Source: SHLQ01 sp047638715 (GTDB taxonomy: Bacteria; Actinomycetota; Acidimicrobiia; Acidimicrobiales; SHLQ01). From it: 29,760 bases of DNA. The notes beneath the pieces are model-generated. The model was given only the letters and a program-made list of their open reading frames with translations. It was not told where the DNA came from and searched no databases. The stretch spans positions 1 to 29,760 of the forward strand of contig JBLIMK010000044.1 of assembly GCA_047638715.1 (NCBI GenBank), given 5' to 3'. Both the position numbers and the translations under genes were made by a program. How positions within the stretch are numbered: position 1 is the first letter of the stretch; each line of letters begins with the position of its first letter. Positions 7,910-15,931 of this stretch are shown piece by piece.

Positions 7910-8685
7910 CAGCGACCGTTATAGCGGGGCGCGGCATCGTCACGCCCCAAGGTGTTGTGCTCGACTTGGAGACCGCTGGCGTGGGGCATCGAGGGATGGC
8001 GCGGGGGATCGACATCGTGATCGTTCTGGGAGTCGGCGCCCTGATATTTTTCCTCGGCAACCTCGTATCGAGGTTTGCGTCCGACACAGCTGGACTCGTC
8101 TTTCAACTCGTGCTGATCTTCTTCACGATTTTTGGCTACCCAGTCGTTTCCGAGACGTTCTTTCGGGGACGGACGATCGGAAAGATGGCGCTGGGTCTTC
8201 GCGTCGTCACTCTCGAGGCCGGCCCCATTGGGTTTCGCGAAGCGTTCATTCGCTCTCTGTTCCAGCTGGTCGACATCCTCGCGTCGTTTGGTTCGTTCGC
8301 GCTGCTGTCGGGGATGTTCTCGCCCCGTTCGCAACGTTTGGGCGACTTGGCCGCAGGAACCATGGTCATCATCGACCCACGGTCGGTTGCCCACCTCCCG
8401 GCGGTGCCGTTTACGCCCCCGATGGGAACCGAAGTCATCGTGGCGGCAATGGATGTGAGCAAACTTCGACCCGAGCAGGAACGCCTCGTTCGCTCCTTCC
8501 TCCTTCGGGTTGGCGATCTATCTGGGCCGGCACGGGTCGACCTTGGCAAACGCATTGCGGCCTCGACGGCACAGTTTCTCGGGCACCCCGACCGATTCGG
8601 ACTTCCTCCGGAGCCGTATCTGGTCTCGGTCCTCGCTGCACGTCAGCTGCGAGAGGGCGGGCTTGCCGAGCTCGCGATCAAGTAG
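7906..8685 (+). CDS. RDD-family membrane protein
   Basis: 259 residues from ATG 7906; no in-frame start exists upstream. The RDD domain begins at GVGHRGMARGIDIVIVLG (about residues 26-43; Arg and Asp are the name-giving residues). It has a first TM at about 36-52, a second with FQLVLIFFTIFGYPVVSETF, the family linker RGRTIGKMALGLRVV with TLEAGPIGFREAFIRSL, then the closing helix and QRLGDLAAGTMVI, the most diagnostic RDD ending. A soluble C-terminal extension of about 85 residues (KLRPEQERLVRSFLLRVGDL onward) is typical of actinobacterial members such as Rv3695. Function unproven; the locus suggests an envelope role. Confidence 0.9.
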   Translation: MTATVIAGRGIVTPQGVVLDLETAGVGHRGMARGIDIVIVLGVGALIFFLGNLVSRFASDTAGLVFQLVLIFFTIFGYPVVSETFFRGRTIGKMALGLRVVTLEAGPIGFREAFIRSLFQLVDILASFGSFALLSGMFSPRSQRLGDLAAGTMVIIDPRSVAHLPAVPFTPPMGTEVIVAAMDVSKLRPEQERLVRSFLLRVGDLSGPARVDLGKRIAASTAQFLGHPDRFGLPPEPYLVSVLAARQLREGGLAELAIK

Positions 8686-8721
8686 GTCGGTACCGAAGAA
8701 AATCCTGCAAACTTCGCCCGG

Positions 8722-8727
8722 TACGCT
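8722..8727 (+). promoter_or_regulatory. -10 box (TACGCT) for a leaderless desulfurase transcript
   Basis: TACGCT is followed by 6 nt (GGAGTC) and ATG 8734. Although GGAG looks like a Shine-Dalgarno core, it is only 2 nt from the ATG, too close to work well. Initiation at the A of ATG fits better. Confidence 0.5.
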
Positions 8728-8733
8728 GGAGTC

Positions 8734-9855
8734 ATGTCCGCATACCTCGATCACGCTGCCTCGTCGCCCTTGCGACCTGAAGCGCTCGACGCCATGCTGC
8801 CGTGGTTCTCCGAGCGTCATGCGAACCCAACAGCGTCACATCGGCGCGGCCGGCGCGCCCGCCAAGCCCTGGACGAGGCCCGCGAGGTGCTCGCTGTCGC
8901 AACGGGATTCGAACGCGGCGACGTCGTGTTCACCGGCGGCGGAACCGAGTCCGACAACCTCGGGGTCGGACGGGGTCGGCCAGCAGGGTCGATCATCGTC
9001 AGCGCGATCGAACACCCTGCTGTACTCGAACCTGCGCTAGCCCAACAGGCACACGTCGTTCAGGTCGATTCGAACGGGCTCGTCGATGTCGCCGACGTCG
9101 CGACGTATTTTGACTCGACGACCGAGGTCGTTTCGATCATGACCGTCAACAACGAAACAGGCGCTCGCCAGCCAATTTCCGCGATAGCCGAATTGGCGCA
9201 TCGGCTCGCCCCCGACGCTCTTGTGCATTCCGATGCAGTGCAGGCCCTTCCCTGGATCGATCTACCGACCGACACCGCCGGGGTCGACATGTTGTCGATC
9301 ACGGGACACAAGATCGGCGGACCCCAAGGAGTGGGAGCGGTCGTGGTGCGCGATGGTTCGATGCCTCCACCCCTGCTCGTCGGCGGCGGACAAGAACGCG
9401 ACCGGCGAGCCGGCACACAGAACGTCGCTGGAATCGTGGGCTTTGCCGCGGCGGTTCAGGCCTCCATGGACGACCGAGACGATCGGCTCGCGCGTATCGA
9501 TCGGCTCGCCACTCAGCTTCTCGACGGCCTTACATCCTCGATCGACGGCCTCCGTCCGACCATCGATCGTTCGGTGCGGGTTCCTGGAATCGTGCACGTA
9601 TGTATCCCCGGGCTCCAGAGCGAACCCCTGCTATTCCTCCTCGACGAACAGGATCTCGCGTGTTCAGCCGCATCATCGTGTGCGAGCGGCGCCCAGGGCG
9701 CGTCTCACGTCCTTGACGCGATGGGAGTTGATGCGTCCACCACGGCACCTCTTCGTTTGTCGCTCGGTTGGTCGACGACCGGGGCCGACATAGACATTGC
9801 GCTGCAGCTGATTCCTGCGGCCGTCGAAAAGCTTCGTGGGACTCGAAATGGCTGA
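8734..9855 (+). CDS. Cysteine desulfurase (NifS/IscS-type, class V aminotransferase fold)
   Basis: 373 residues, normal for the family. It moves sulfur from L-cysteine onto an active-site cysteine as persulfide, releasing alanine, with PLP. Visible elements: the N-terminal YLDHAASSPLRPEAL, the cofactor region FTGGGTESDN (66-75), His94 in AIEHPAVL (ring stacking), the HSDAVQA segment (165-171) with the PLP-contacting Asp, and the PLP lysine Lys193 in ITGHKIGGPQG. The catalytic Cys is probably Cys316 in SAASSCASGAQGASHVL, in the longer mobile loop type. Cys310 also lies in this loop. The stop overlaps mnmA by 8 bp, so the likely sulfur acceptor is MnmA, directly or by relay. No iscU or sufU is in the window. 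Confidence 0.95.
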   Translation: MSAYLDHAASSPLRPEALDAMLPWFSERHANPTASHRRGRRARQALDEAREVLAVATGFERGDVVFTGGGTESDNLGVGRGRPAGSIIVSAIEHPAVLEPALAQQAHVVQVDSNGLVDVADVATYFDSTTEVVSIMTVNNETGARQPISAIAELAHRLAPDALVHSDAVQALPWIDLPTDTAGVDMLSITGHKIGGPQGVGAVVVRDGSMPPPLLVGGGQERDRRAGTQNVAGIVGFAAAVQASMDDRDDRLARIDRLATQLLDGLTSSIDGLRPTIDRSVRVPGIVHVCIPGLQSEPLLFLLDEQDLACSAASSCASGAQGASHVLDAMGVDASTTAPLRLSLGWSTTGADIDIALQLIPAAVEKLRGTRNG

Positions 9856-10879
9856 ACGAGTATTGGTTGGAATGTCGGGCGGCGTCGATTCGTCGGTCGC
9901 TGCGGCCCTCCTCGTCGACCAAGGCTTCGAGGTTGTTGGCGTGACGATGAAGCTCTGGGGCGGCGAGTCAGATTCGGGCTGTTGTTCGGTATCGGACGTC
10001 GACGATGCCCGTTGGGTCGCCAATCAACTCGACATCGAACATCACGTCTTCAACTTCGGCGACGAGTTCATGGAACACGTCGTGAACCCGTTCGTCGATA
10101 CTCATCGCTCGGGCGGAACGCCGAATCCTTGTATCGAATGCAACCGACACATCAAGTTCGACCTGTTCTTCCAGCGTGCATCGGTCCTCGGCTTCGACCG
10201 GATCGCAACGGGGCATTACGCCCAGATAGCGACACTCGCCGATGGGACCTATCGAATGCAGCGCAGCATCGACCCGCTCAAGGACCAGAGTTATGTGCTG
10301 CACATGCTCGGCCAGGACGTGCTTCGTCGGGTGGTCCTGCCGATCGGTGGCTGGCACAAGCCAGATCTGCGCGCCGAGGCGGAACGCCGCGGGCTGCTCA
10401 CGGCTGCGAAGCCCGATAGCCAAGACGTCTGTTTCATCACCAAGTCAGGCGGGCGAGAGGCCTTCCTCGGCGATCGTGGGGGTCTGACCCCCGGCATCAT
10501 CGTGACCGAAGACGGACGCCAGGTCGGAACGGTGCCTGCCACCGAACTCGTCACGATCGGTCAACGAAAGGGTCTCAACGTCTCGGGTATGGGCGAGGCA
10601 CATTTCGTCGTGGATGTCGACCTTAGAGAGTCCGTAGTGACCATTGGGCCACGTCGGTCGCTTCAGGCCAACGAGACAGCCTTTATCCAACCCGTGTGGG
10701 CGTACGAGTCATTCACGGGCCCAGCAATGGTGCAGGCGAGTGCTCATGGCACCGCGCTCGCGGCGACGGTCGAGTCCGATCGGGTGCTCTGGGGTGACGA
10801 TCGGGATCGAATCGCTCCTGGACAAAGCCTCGTGTTCTACGACGGCGATCTTGTCATCGGCGGAGCGATCGCCGCCTGA
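9848..10879 (+). CDS. mnmA: tRNA-specific 2-thiouridylase MnmA
   Basis: 343 residues from ATG 9848; the frame opens at 9836, but the conserved protein begins at MAERVLVGMSGGVDSSVAA. It makes 2-thiouridine at the wobble position 34 of tRNAs for Lys, Glu and Gln, using ATP and persulfide sulfur. The PP-loop SGGVDSS lies at 10-16. The catalytic pair is Cys98 (NPCIECNRHIKF) and Cys195 (PDSQDVCFI), equivalent to E. coli Cys102 and Cys199. Cys95 is an additional Cys next to the nucleophile. The central domain contains GHYAQI and the DQSYVLHML motif, and the C-terminal beta-barrel ends in GQSLVFYDGDLVIGGG-like sequence. It overlaps the desulfurase gene, consistent with a two-gene sulfur-transfer operon. 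Confidence 0.96.
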   Translation: MAERVLVGMSGGVDSSVAAALLVDQGFEVVGVTMKLWGGESDSGCCSVSDVDDARWVANQLDIEHHVFNFGDEFMEHVVNPFVDTHRSGGTPNPCIECNRHIKFDLFFQRASVLGFDRIATGHYAQIATLADGTYRMQRSIDPLKDQSYVLHMLGQDVLRRVVLPIGGWHKPDLRAEAERRGLLTAAKPDSQDVCFITKSGGREAFLGDRGGLTPGIIVTEDGRQVGTVPATELVTIGQRKGLNVSGMGEAHFVVDVDLRESVVTIGPRRSLQANETAFIQPVWAYESFTGPAMVQASAHGTALAATVESDRVLWGDDRDRIAPGQSLVFYDGDLVIGGAIAA

Positions 10880-10890
10880 GGATCGAACCG

Positions 10891-12240
10891 CTAGGCCATC
10901 GCGGCGAGGATCTCCGCGATCTCTCCAGGAACTGTGCGCGGATTGACGAAGCAGAATCGGAAGATCGGCTTGCCATCGAGGCGGGACGGCGTCACAAAAG
11001 CGAGTCCGTCGCTCATCGCCTTTTCGGTCCAGGCTTGGTAGTCGTCAGCGTTCCAGCCAGTGCGGGTGAAGGCCACGACCGACAGCGACGGGTCGTACGC
11101 GAGCTCGACATGGTCGGCTTCTCGAATGAGTTGGGCTGCTGCTGCCGCCAGATCGAGCGTTGCGTCAACAGCGCTTGCATAGGCCGTGGTTCCATGTGTT
11201 GCGAGGCTGAACCAGAAAGGAAGTCCACGGACCCGCCTCGTGAGGTGGATTGCGAGATCGGAGGGGTTTCGATCGCCGTGAGCATCGAGGAACGCCAAGT
11301 AGCCGGCGTGTTGTGCGTGAGCGGCTACGGCGGTCTCGGGGTGGCGGTAGAGGAGCGCGCAACAGTCGAACGGTGCGAACAACCATTTGTGAGGATCGAC
11401 GATGAAACTATCAGCGAGTTCGAGCCCGTCGAAGAGATGATGGGTTCGCTCAGTGGCGAGTCCTGCGCCGCCGTACGCGCCATCGACGTGGAACCAGACG
11501 CCTCGCTCTCGGCATACCTCACCGATCGAGCGAAGATCGTCGATGATCCCCAGATTTGTCGTACCCGAGGTCGCGACGACGGCGCAGATGGCATCGCCGT
11601 GTTCGTTCAAGGCTGTGGCAACGGCTTCGCCGGTCATCCTTCTCTCGTCGTTTGTTTCGACGACGATGACGTCACAGTCCATGACGAGTGCGGCCGCCTT
11701 GATCGAAGAATGTGATTCCTTCGACGCGAGGATGCCAAATCGGGGCGGGCGAGCATCTCCGAGGCGCGTGGCAGCTTCGTGTCGGGCAGCGACCAGTGCG
11801 GACAGATTCCCGATCGTGCCTCCCGAGACGAAAACCCCCTCGGTGCCTACCGGCATCCCCGAGATCGAACGGAGCCATTCGAGCGCTTCGTTTTCGCCAT
11901 GTACTGCGCCCGCACCCTCGAGCCAGGATCCGCCGTAGATCGACGAGGCACCGACGACGAGATCGAACAGGACGGCTGCCTCGGTTGGGGCGGCCGGAAC
12001 GAACGACAGGTACTTGGTGTAATCGACGGACAATGATGCGGGTTCGAGGACGTCGGTGAAGAGCTGGAGCGCCTTCGAGCCGCCGATGCCGTCGGCGGTA
12101 ATCGTCGGACCACAAAGCTCACGGAGCTCGTCTTCCGTTTTGGGGAAGTTGAGCGGGATCGGGTCGAGCCGCGTCCGCTCTCTCGCGTACCTGAAGATCT
12201 GTTCGGCTAACGCGTCGGTGCTTTCATCGAACTCGTGCAT
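10891..12240 (-). CDS. PLP-dependent group II amino-acid decarboxylase
   Basis: 449 residues. The fold-type I group II decarboxylase family (aromatic-L-amino-acid, glutamate, diaminobutyrate and related) is clear. Motifs: SGGTIGNLSALVAAR (139-153, phosphate-binding loop), His177 in SKESHSSIKAA (ring stacking), ATSGTTNLGIIDDL (223-236), HVDGAYGG (251-258, Asp253 to the pyridine N) and the Schiff-base Lys285 in IVDPHKWLF. The enzyme releases CO2 from an amino acid to give an amine; the substrate cannot be assigned from motifs. It starts 6 bp after the PotD-like gene in the same direction, with AGGGGA at 12243-12248 as Shine-Dalgarno overlapping that gene's stop. It is therefore probably the last gene of the sensor operon. 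Convergent to mnmA with an 11-bp gap and no terminator. Confidence 0.9.
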   Translation of the reverse strand: MHEFDESTDALAEQIFRYARERTRLDPIPLNFPKTEDELRELCGPTITADGIGGSKALQLFTDVLEPASLSVDYTKYLSFVPAAPTEAAVLFDLVVGASSIYGGSWLEGAGAVHGENEALEWLRSISGMPVGTEGVFVSGGTIGNLSALVAARHEAATRLGDARPPRFGILASKESHSSIKAAALVMDCDVIVVETNDERRMTGEAVATALNEHGDAICAVVATSGTTNLGIIDDLRSIGEVCRERGVWFHVDGAYGGAGLATERTHHLFDGLELADSFIVDPHKWLFAPFDCCALLYRHPETAVAAHAQHAGYLAFLDAHGDRNPSDLAIHLTRRVRGLPFWFSLATHGTTAYASAVDATLDLAAAAAQLIREADHVELAYDPSLSVVAFTRTGWNADDYQAWTEKAMSDGLAFVTPSRLDGKPIFRFCFVNPRTVPGEIAEILAAMA

Positions 12241-12246
12241 GGTCCC

Positions 12247-13380
12247 CTATTCGAAGAAGGCGAAGAGCGAGTCGAATTCGGCTTCGATCTCCAGCTCTGT
12301 CTCGAGGTCGAGTGTTCCCCAGGTAAACAAGCGATTGCGAGTGTCATTGTCGGGGAAGATGAGTGGGTTCTCGGCAAGCTCGGCCTCGGCCCCGCCGCGT
12401 GCACGGAGTACGTCCTGCACGCCGAGGACGGGGGAGACGTACTGGTTGAAGATGGTGATCTCCGCAGCGTTCTGCGGGTCGTACGCCCAGTTCATCCACA
12501 ACGCTGCGTTGGCGTAGTTCACCGCGTTCTTTGGAATCACCATCGTGTCGAACCAGGAGATTCCTCCCTCGACCGGGATGACATATTCGAGGTCGGGGCG
12601 ATTCTGCTGCAGCGCCACGGCCTGCCCAGACCATGCCATCGACGCCGCGAGTTCGCCCGATTCGAGTAGCTGCACGAAGTCATCGAAGACGATCGCTTTG
12701 AATTGCCCACGCCCGACGGCGTCCGAGATCACCTTCAGGCCGGCACGAGCCGACCGCGGCGTCGGACGTGAAGGATCATCGCCGTTCAGCAACATGGCAA
12801 AGCCGACCGCTTCTCGCATTTCACCCACGAGGCCCACCTGACCAGCGAGGCCCGGATCGAAGAGTTGATCAATCGACGTGATCGACCCGCCGGTAAGAGC
12901 AGGGTTGTACGCAATTCCGGTGATTCCCGCTTGCCAAGGCATTTGGAAGCGAGAACCTCGATCCCAGTCGTTTGTCAAATACGCGGGATCGATGTTGACG
13001 TGGTTCGTAATGAGCTCGAGAGGGAGCGCCTCGACCCAGCCTCGATCGATCATGCGACCGGCGAGCCAGTTCGTCGGCACGATCAGATCGAAGTCGGGAA
13101 TCCCCCCGCCCGACAGCTGTGGCTCGATGATGTCGGTGAATCCAGAAACGTTGTCTTCGTATATTTCGTCGTAGGTGATCGTTGCGCCAATCGACAGCTG
13201 CTGCACCGTGGCTGGATCGATGTACTCGGGCCAGTTGATGACCCGCAACGCACCGGTTCGAACGAGCGGACGTTCGCCGGCGAACGACACGCCGCACCCG
13301 CCGAGAAGTGTTGCTGCGCCCAAAGCGGTGCCTTCGGCGAGGAACCGACGTCGTGAGGATCGATATGTGTTCATCTGCAC
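12247..13380 (-). CDS. PotD-like polyamine-type substrate-binding lipoprotein
   Basis: 377 residues from GTG 13380, which directly follows the upstream stop; ATG 13374 is an equally good start. A twin-arginine signal (SSRRRFLAEG, residues 8-17) leads to the lipobox LLGGC (Cys29), so it is likely a Tat-exported lipoprotein on the outer face of the membrane. The mature part matches spermidine/putrescine binding proteins: VINWPEYIDP, a VPTNW segment, GEMREAVGFAML (Glu matching PotD Glu171), MAWSGQAV (Trp229), EGGISWFDTMVIPKNAVN (Trp255 and Asp257) and FNQYVSPVLG (Tyr293). The PotD numbering is from memory. No permease or ATPase gene is nearby; the partners are the GlnX-like protein upstream and the decarboxylase downstream. 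A sensing role is inferred. Confidence 0.88.
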   Translation of the reverse strand: MQMNTYRSSRRRFLAEGTALGAATLLGGCGVSFAGERPLVRTGALRVINWPEYIDPATVQQLSIGATITYDEIYEDNVSGFTDIIEPQLSGGGIPDFDLIVPTNWLAGRMIDRGWVEALPLELITNHVNIDPAYLTNDWDRGSRFQMPWQAGITGIAYNPALTGGSITSIDQLFDPGLAGQVGLVGEMREAVGFAMLLNGDDPSRPTPRSARAGLKVISDAVGRGQFKAIVFDDFVQLLESGELAASMAWSGQAVALQQNRPDLEYVIPVEGGISWFDTMVIPKNAVNYANAALWMNWAYDPQNAAEITIFNQYVSPVLGVQDVLRARGGAEAELAENPLIFPDNDTRNRLFTWGTLDLETELEIEAEFDSLFAFFE

Positions 13381-14652
13381 CTACCAGTACTCATTGATGC
13401 GTGCCTGATAACCCACGAGCGCGAACGCTGCGGCAAGGAGTGGGAGCAGAATCGAGCCGAGGAGCAGCCAATTCAGACGATTCGCGGCGCTCTGCACCGA
13501 CGCATTGAACTGATCGCGGTTCGCGAGCAGAACACTTTCGACCGTGGTGTTGAAGCCGTTGAAATCTCGGTTGCCGTCGCCGATCGCCAGCGCTCTGGCG
13601 TGCTCGACATCTCCGGCTGAGAGCAGCGCCGAGATGTCGTCACTTGTTTCGACGTAACGAGACCATCGGGTTTTCAGGGAGGTGACTGCGGCGGACTCAC
13701 GGTCGCTGTCGGCCTGGCTCGTGAGATCGTTCAGGAGAATGAGCACCGCATCGGCGAGTTCGAATCGAGTATCTCCCGCGGCCGGGTCGGCGCCGATGAT
13801 CGAGGCTGCTTCTCGAGACTTGAAGTCGAAGGCTGTCGTTTGCAGTTCGGCGGTGAGTGCGATCGAGTCGTAGGCGTTGTCTCGTGCTGCTTGGAGGTCC
13901 TGGGTTCGTCCGATCTGCGCGGCGGCGAGCCATACCGCCAAGGCCATGACGCTGAGAAATCCGAGCACGAGCCAAGGATTCAAGAATCGCTTGGTGCGGC
14001 GTTTCAGCCTGATTTGGGCGATCAACATCACCATGAGCGTGACCACCAGAGCGCCGAGTGCCGCAATCAAGGCGAGCGTGCCGGCGGTGATGTCGTCGTC
14101 GAATCGGTTCTGGGTTCGTTCGGTGACCAACGCTGCGTTTGCGAGCATGCCGTCAGAACCGCTGACCAGATCGAAGGAGTCTTCGAGATCTGCAGTGGCG
14201 TCGGCCAAGTTCAACACGTTGCCGAGCCGGGCGCGCTCGACAAGCCCCGTGTAACGGGTGAGCTGGCTTGCCATATCCTTGAGCGTGTCGTGCGACGTCT
14301 CGTCGTCTCCGATGCCCGATGAGATGTCTTCGATCTGTTGAGGAGCTCGGCTCACCGCTGTTTCGTACAGCCGCCGCTGCTGACGGTCTTCGGTCCCACC
14401 CGAGCTTGCAGACAAGAAGACGGCCGTGTTTGCCGCATCGGCCTCTGCGATGCTGGCGACGAGTCCCTGGGTCGAGATCAGAACCGGACCGGTGTTTTCT
14501 TCGATCTGTGTTGCGCTGTTCTGAAAGTCGCGGGCGGCGAGCACCGACAACACCGCGCTAATGGAGAGCAGCGCAACGATCGCGACGGACCACGCTCGCA
14601 AGATCGCCGGTGTGGTGCGCAAACGATCGGTTGAGAATGCGGACTGCGTCAC
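13381..14652 (-). CDS. GlnX-like four-helix membrane sensor/relay protein
   Basis: 423 residues from GTG 14652, with a TACGAT box ending 6 nt upstream. Four TM helices are visible at about 17-39, 190-214, 226-247 and 394-415. They enclose two extracytoplasmic, mostly helical domains (40-190 and 248-393), each like the four-helix-bundle sensor domains of chemoreceptors, so the protein looks like a tandem duplication of TM-sensor-TM. Only short cytoplasmic ends and a basic loop (IRLKRRTKRF) are present, with no HAMP, kinase or methylation domain. This is the architecture of GlnX (Rv0412c) of M. tuberculosis, which passes a ligand signal from the lipoprotein GlnH to PknG. The gene order beside a binding lipoprotein and a divergent pknG-like operon supports that role. 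Confidence 0.85.
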   Translation of the reverse strand: MTQSAFSTDRLRTTPAILRAWSVAIVALLSISAVLSVLAARDFQNSATQIEENTGPVLISTQGLVASIAEADAANTAVFLSASSGGTEDRQQRRLYETAVSRAPQQIEDISSGIGDDETSHDTLKDMASQLTRYTGLVERARLGNVLNLADATADLEDSFDLVSGSDGMLANAALVTERTQNRFDDDITAGTLALIAALGALVVTLMVMLIAQIRLKRRTKRFLNPWLVLGFLSVMALAVWLAAAQIGRTQDLQAARDNAYDSIALTAELQTTAFDFKSREAASIIGADPAAGDTRFELADAVLILLNDLTSQADSDRESAAVTSLKTRWSRYVETSDDISALLSAGDVEHARALAIGDGNRDFNGFNTTVESVLLANRDQFNASVQSAANRLNWLLLGSILLPLLAAAFALVGYQARINEYW

Positions 14653-14658
14653 GCCGAC

Positions 14659-14664
14659 ATCGTA
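14659..14664 (-). promoter_or_regulatory. -10 box (TACGAT) for the GlnX-PotD-decarboxylase operon
   Basis: TACGAT on the minus strand is followed by 6 nt (GTCGGC) and GTG 14652, a leaderless arrangement. It is divergent from the TACTCT box at 14694-14699. The 55 bp between the two start codons holds both promoters, so sensor and kinase operons are likely to be co-regulated. Confidence 0.5.
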
Positions 14665-14693
14665 GGAGACGCGGCTCCTCCCGGTGCGTGACG

Positions 14694-14699
14694 TACTCT
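14694..14699 (+). promoter_or_regulatory. -10 box (TACTCT) for the PknG operon
   Basis: TACTCT is followed by 8 nt and GTG 14708. The spacing is slightly longer than elsewhere but compatible with initiation on or one or two bases before the GTG. Confidence 0.4.
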
Positions 14700-14707
14700 G
14701 CGTCGTT

Positions 14708-15931
14708 GTGGAGACAGCGGAAATTGACCATCGACGCAGCTACTACCGAGGCGTGCTTAGCCAGTGGGCTGAGAATCTCTATGAGCTCGACGAACATCCC
14801 ACGTATCGCCTACTCGCAGCGGGCGACATGAGCGGGGCGACCGGCGACCAAACGAACGCAACGATGGCTGGGGCTCCGCAGCTCTGGGCATGGCTGGGCG
14901 AATTTCGCTCGCACCTCGATGTGGTCGATGCACTGGTCGAGGACCGTGGTGTCTTCCGCAACAATGACGCAGATGCCGCGTTGCTCCTTGGCGGCGCATC
15001 GATCTCGGTATCGCGTTCTTCGATTCCGAGCACCGCTCCACAGAACGTCCTGCACCAGCTAGGCATCGACCCCGCCGACCCCGATCGCGTGGTGACGACA
15101 TGTGACGGGCTGATATCGCTCTTCCGCAGCGTGTATGAACCGGTCCGCGATGTCGTGGCGAGGGTCGACGACGTATGGAGAGACTTGTTGCCGCGTATCG
15201 ATGCGGCGACGGTGAGCCTCGAGCGCGCCAAAACAATCTCTGCACGGCTCGACGTTCGAGTGCCCGAAGTTGCACTTGCTACACAGCGACTGGAGGCGGT
15301 GCGCGCATCGGTCGCCGACGACCCGTTGAGCCTCTCGGGAAATGTCGGGCCCGATCTCGATGCGCTCGTAGAGGCGGCCGCGGATGCAGCGGGAAGGCTC
15401 GATCGTGCACATGGGAGTCTCGACGATGACCTCGCCGTCACCGATGCCCTGCTCGCGCAACTTCGCGTTTTGCGAGCGCGGGCCGCTGCGGCATACTCCG
15501 AAGCGGTAGCGAAGGTACTTCCTGCCGGGGAGCTCGTCCGGATCCCGTCGACGTCGGTCATCGACGGTACGAACGGCCTTGCGCATAGGGCGGCCCAGAT
15601 CGTCGGCGGCACCGAGACCGGGACACGAGATTGGCAACGCGATCGGACCGACGTGGATCGGTGGCATCACGCGGCAGGTCGGCTGCGAAGCCAGTTAGAG
15701 CGGGGATTGCGCGTGAATCGAGCGCCGATCGAACAGCGAAACGAACTGCGCGGACTGTTGCGCGCCTACCGGGTCAAAGCGTCGATGAGCCGTGGGCTCC
15801 CGGCTGAGATTGCCGACATTGGACAGCGGGCGCACGACGAGCTCTACACCAGCCCGTCCAACATCGCGGAAGCGAAGGCGCTGATAGACGAGTTAGCAGC
15901 GGAACTCGCGACCTACAGTGGGCGTGCATGA
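14708..15931 (+). CDS. Helical protein of unknown function, first gene of the PknG operon
   Basis: 407 residues from GTG 14708; the frame is open back to 14684, but that would run through the promoter. No signal peptide or TM helix. Predicted from composition to be almost wholly alpha-helical: an N-terminal domain (QWAENLYELDEHPTYRLLAA), then long Ala/Arg/Glu-rich stretches with heptad-like spacing (about 150-300), and a closing domain with RNELRGLLRAYRVKASMSRG, then LY.SP.NI.EA..LI. I recall this 'ELRGLL.AYR.KA' ending from hypothetical proteins encoded next to pknG in other actinobacteria, so it looks like a conserved but undescribed component. Its stop overlaps the kinase start as ATGA. 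It could be a scaffold or the cytoplasmic link between the GlnX-like protein and the kinase; that is inference. Confidence 0.75.
   Translation: METAEIDHRRSYYRGVLSQWAENLYELDEHPTYRLLAAGDMSGATGDQTNATMAGAPQLWAWLGEFRSHLDVVDALVEDRGVFRNNDADAALLLGGASISVSRSSIPSTAPQNVLHQLGIDPADPDRVVTTCDGLISLFRSVYEPVRDVVARVDDVWRDLLPRIDAATVSLERAKTISARLDVRVPEVALATQRLEAVRASVADDPLSLSGNVGPDLDALVEAAADAAGRLDRAHGSLDDDLAVTDALLAQLRVLRARAAAAYSEAVAKVLPAGELVRIPSTSVIDGTNGLAHRAAQIVGGTETGTRDWQRDRTDVDRWHHAAGRLRSQLERGLRVNRAPIEQRNELRGLLRAYRVKASMSRGLPAEIADIGQRAHDELYTSPSNIAEAKALIDELAAELATYSGRA

Noticed and set aside
6807..8087. Open frame of 426 codons on the minus strand across the SpoIIM and RDD region
   Set aside because: The SpoIIM/DUF95 and RDD proteins in other frames have clear families and membrane helices. 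This frame gives an Arg/His/Ser-rich product without family features.
11035..11715. Plus-strand frame of 226 codons opposite the decarboxylase
   Set aside because: The decarboxylase carries all PLP motifs. The opposite frame is a shadow.
12247..13380. Reading the PotD-like protein as part of an ordinary polyamine ABC transporter
   Set aside because: No permease (PotB/C) or ATPase (PotA) gene is near; the flanking genes are a GlnX-like protein and a decarboxylase. Transport cannot be fully excluded if potABC lies elsewhere.
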